From Nostocaceae cyanobacterium CSSed10_463m (GTDB lineage Bacteria; Cyanobacteriota; Cyanobacteriia; Cyanobacteriales; Nostocaceae), in assembly GCA_003556955.1 (NCBI GenBank), contig PWQB01000361.1, forward strand, positions 1 through 8,043: 8,043 nt of DNA. The letters run 5' to 3'. Position 1 is the stretch's first letter. Each line of letters starts with the position of its first letter. Shown here piece by piece: positions 7,129-8,043 of the stretch. Both the position numbers and the translations under genes were made by a program. A model generated the notes under the pieces. It was not told where the DNA came from, ran no database searches, and saw nothing but the letters and a program-made list of their open reading frames with translations.

Positions 7129-7398
7129 TTAAGAACGTTTTTGCCGACTTTGCTCCCAGCGCCAGAGAAAAATCATTAGGGCTAAAACTCCGATTTGAAT
7201 AGCCAAATTGGGTACAGCGCTATCAATATCTCGTCCAGCCAGAATTTGAAAAAAGAAAATAAATGCTCCAATTAACGCAGATGCACTAAAACCAATATAG
7301 ATAAATTGCCTCACACCACGATAGGGTGTTGCCATTTCAGCTTTGAGGCGAGCATATTGTTCAGGATTAAGGCGATTTTTGGGATTTGGTTTGATCAT
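7129..7398 (-). CDS. DUF3493 (LPA1/REP27-like) small membrane protein
   Basis: This 89-aa protein has two membrane helices (about 32-53 and 63-79), a polar N-terminus (MIKPNPKNRLNPEQYARLKAEMATPYRGVRQF) and a short basic C-terminus. The pattern LKAEMATPYRGVRQFIYIGFSASALIGAFIFFFQ followed by a second helix fits DUF3493. In plants and algae this domain forms the C-terminal part of LPA1/REP27, TPR proteins needed for photosystem II assembly or D1 repair. Here the domain stands alone without TPR repeats. By homology it would be a thylakoid membrane protein, perhaps assisting photosystem II biogenesis; that role is inference and unproven for the short bacterial form. The ATG lies 33 bp from the divergent tRNA-Thr gene, and no Shine-Dalgarno sequence is visible before it. 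The gene converges with the SLH gene across an 84-bp gap containing a hairpin. Confidence 0.8.
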   Translation of the reverse strand: MIKPNPKNRLNPEQYARLKAEMATPYRGVRQFIYIGFSASALIGAFIFFFQILAGRDIDSAVPNLAIQIGVLALMIFLWRWEQSRQKRS

Positions 7399-7417
7399 GA
7401 GTAAATTGTGCTATAAT
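7391..7417 (+). promoter_or_regulatory. Likely promoter of tRNA-Thr
   Basis: A perfect -10 hexamer TATAAT (7412-7417) lies 14 bp before the tRNA 5' end. TTGATC (7391-7396) is a plausible -35 with a 15-bp spacer, which is short (TTTGAT one base earlier gives 16). Transcription would begin at about 7424, leaving a very short leader for RNase P. The -35 region overlaps the start codon of the divergent DUF3493 gene (7396-7398). Confidence 0.55.
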
Positions 7418-7431
7418 TTTATGCTGTACAC

Positions 7432-7503
7432 GCCGATGTGGCTCAGTGGTAGAGCAGCTGATTCGTAATCAGCAGGCCACGGGTTCAAATCCCGTCATCG
7501 GCT
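7432..7503 (+). tRNA. tRNA-Thr (anticodon CGU, reads ACG)
   Basis: A full 72-nt cloverleaf can be drawn. The acceptor stem GCCGATG (7432-7438) pairs perfectly with CATCGGC (7496-7502), with discriminator T at 7503. The D arm is GCTC/GAGC around AGTGGTA. The anticodon stem GCTGA/TCAGC encloses TTCGTAA with anticodon CGT at 7464-7466. The variable loop is AGGCC, and the T arm ACGGG/CCCGT encloses TTCAAAT. The CCA end is not encoded, so it must be added by tRNA nucleotidyltransferase. There is no intron. CGU reads ACG codons, supplementing other tRNA-Thr isoacceptors. Transcription is probably from the TATAAT promoter just upstream. Confidence 0.96.
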
Positions 7504-7594
7504 TGAGTTGAATAGCTGAATAATATATTTTCCCATGTAGCCGTAGTATCTTTTTTTGTGCTGCTGAGGATATGCGATAGCTTACTCTAGGTTT

Positions 7595-7622
7595 TTACCA
7601 ATAATTTCCGCAATAATATAGA
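7595..7622 (+). promoter_or_regulatory. Weak candidate promoter for the aldolase-family gene
   Basis: TTACCA (7595-7600) and TATAGA (7617-7622) are separated by 16 bp and lie about 34 bp before the ATG at 7656. Spacing is acceptable, but the hexamers are imperfect and the region is AT-rich, so this is tentative. Confidence 0.25.
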
Positions 7623-7646
7623 TATTTTCGATAAAAAACAAATTTT

Positions 7647-7651
7647 AGAGG
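7647..7651 (+). promoter_or_regulatory. Ribosome binding site of the aldolase-family gene
   Basis: AGAGG sits 4 nt before the ATG at 7656. The spacing is on the short side, but it is the only purine-rich match nearby and supports this start codon. Confidence 0.55.
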
Positions 7652-7655
7652 CAAT

Positions 7656-8043
7656 ATGCAAGTTATCCCTCAAGAAAAGCCGAATACACCCCAACCGCCA
7701 ACCTTTACTTCTCTTGAAGATGAACGCCTACATCGGAAACAGCGCCTCACAGCAGCATTACGCCTGTTTGCCCACTATGGTTTCGATGAAGGTATTGCAG
7801 GACACATCACAGCACGCGATCCAGAACACCCAGAACATTTTTGGGTCAACCCCTTAGCAATGCACTTTAGTCTAATTAAAGTTAGTGATTTAATTTTAGT
7901 TAATCAGCAAGGTGAAGTAATTTCGGGCAATTACCCAGTAAATCAAGCAGCTTTTGCAATTCATTCCCAAATTCATGCAGCGCGTCCCGATGTGGTAGCA
8001 GCAGCTCATGCTCATTCCATACATGGTAAAAGCTGGTCTAGTC
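7656..8043 (+). CDS. Class II aldolase/adducin family protein, 3' end outside window
   Basis: An open frame of 129 codons runs off the window end, so only the N-terminal half is visible. After a Pro-rich leader (MQVIPQEKPNTPQPP), the fold begins at about residue 21: RLTAALRLFAHYGFDEGIAGHITARDPE (30-57), FWVNPLAMHFSLIKVSDLILVN (62-83), then AAFAIHSQIHAARPDVVAAAHAHS (98-121). His118 and His120 in HAHS correspond to the metal-binding histidine pair of the family. Members include fuculose/ribulose phosphate aldolases and epimerases and non-enzymatic adducin-like proteins; the GIAGHIT and NxxAFAIHxxIH patterns fit the generic aldolase/adducin group, so no substrate is assigned. The family's usual length is about 220-260 aa, so roughly half is missing. 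The start is supported by AGAGG at 7647-7651. It lies 152 bp after tRNA-Thr on the same strand. Confidence 0.88.
   Translation, partial: MQVIPQEKPNTPQPPTFTSLEDERLHRKQRLTAALRLFAHYGFDEGIAGHITARDPEHPEHFWVNPLAMHFSLIKVSDLILVNQQGEVISGNYPVNQAAFAIHSQIHAARPDVVAAAHAHSIHGKSWSS

Noticed and set aside
7551..7557. T7 tract after tRNA-Thr as an intrinsic terminator
   Set aside because: No stable stem could be found immediately upstream, so the T-run alone is not enough to call a terminator, although it may contribute to ending the tRNA transcript.
1..8043. Genomic island, prophage or defence system
   Set aside because: No integrase, transposase, tRNA-flanking direct repeat, phage gene or toxin-antitoxin pair was seen. 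The tRNA-Thr 3' end is not repeated elsewhere in the window, and gene content is housekeeping plus envelope.

Overview
The window looks like chromosomal DNA of a filamentous, probably heterocyst-forming cyanobacterium (Nostoc/Anabaena type). The signs are three GCGATCGC (HIP1) octamers, a TTCCCTG heptamer array of the short tandem repeat class known from Nostocales, a long cyanobacterial-type IF2, and several protein families that are largely cyanobacterial (DUF1400, DUF3493/LPA1, a DUF1565 beta-helix with SLH repeats, and the infB-linked 'low-complexity tail' membrane protein). The genus is inferred; no marker fixes the species.

Layout. Bases 30-3152 (+) hold a complete infB (IF2, 1040 aa), entered just after the gene that precedes it. 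Bases 3153-3564 are non-coding and contain a long bulged hairpin close behind infB, a short perfect inverted repeat and the heptamer array. Bases 3565-4200 (+) encode a multi-pass membrane protein. Bases 4312-4509 (+) encode a 65-aa uncharacterised protein, and its stop codon overlaps that of a convergent gene (4506-5039, -) for a small secreted DUF1400-type protein. A 301-bp divergent spacer (5040-5340), AT-rich and with a 14-bp alternating palindrome, leads to a secreted beta-helix/SLH surface protein (5341-7044, +). A short convergent gap with a hairpin (7045-7128) is followed by a DUF3493 membrane protein (7129-7398, -). That gene is divergent from a tRNA-Thr(CGU) gene (7432-7503, +) only 33 bp away. 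The window ends inside a class II aldolase/adducin-family gene (from 7656, +).

How it fits together. This is a housekeeping region plus envelope genes, not an island: there is no transposase, integrase, phage gene, CRISPR array or defence gene. The genes do not form one operon. Orientation changes repeatedly and hairpins sit in two of the gaps, so most genes are probably transcribed alone. infB and tRNA-Thr serve translation. The DUF3493 protein may relate to photosystem II assembly, by family homology only. The beta-helix/SLH and DUF1400 proteins are exported and divergently transcribed, so they could share control from the spacer between them. I found no convincing undescribed multi-gene system. 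The points most worth following are the orphan DUF1400 domain, the 65-aa conserved-looking protein, the stand-alone DUF3493 protein and the very tight divergent promoter at the tRNA.
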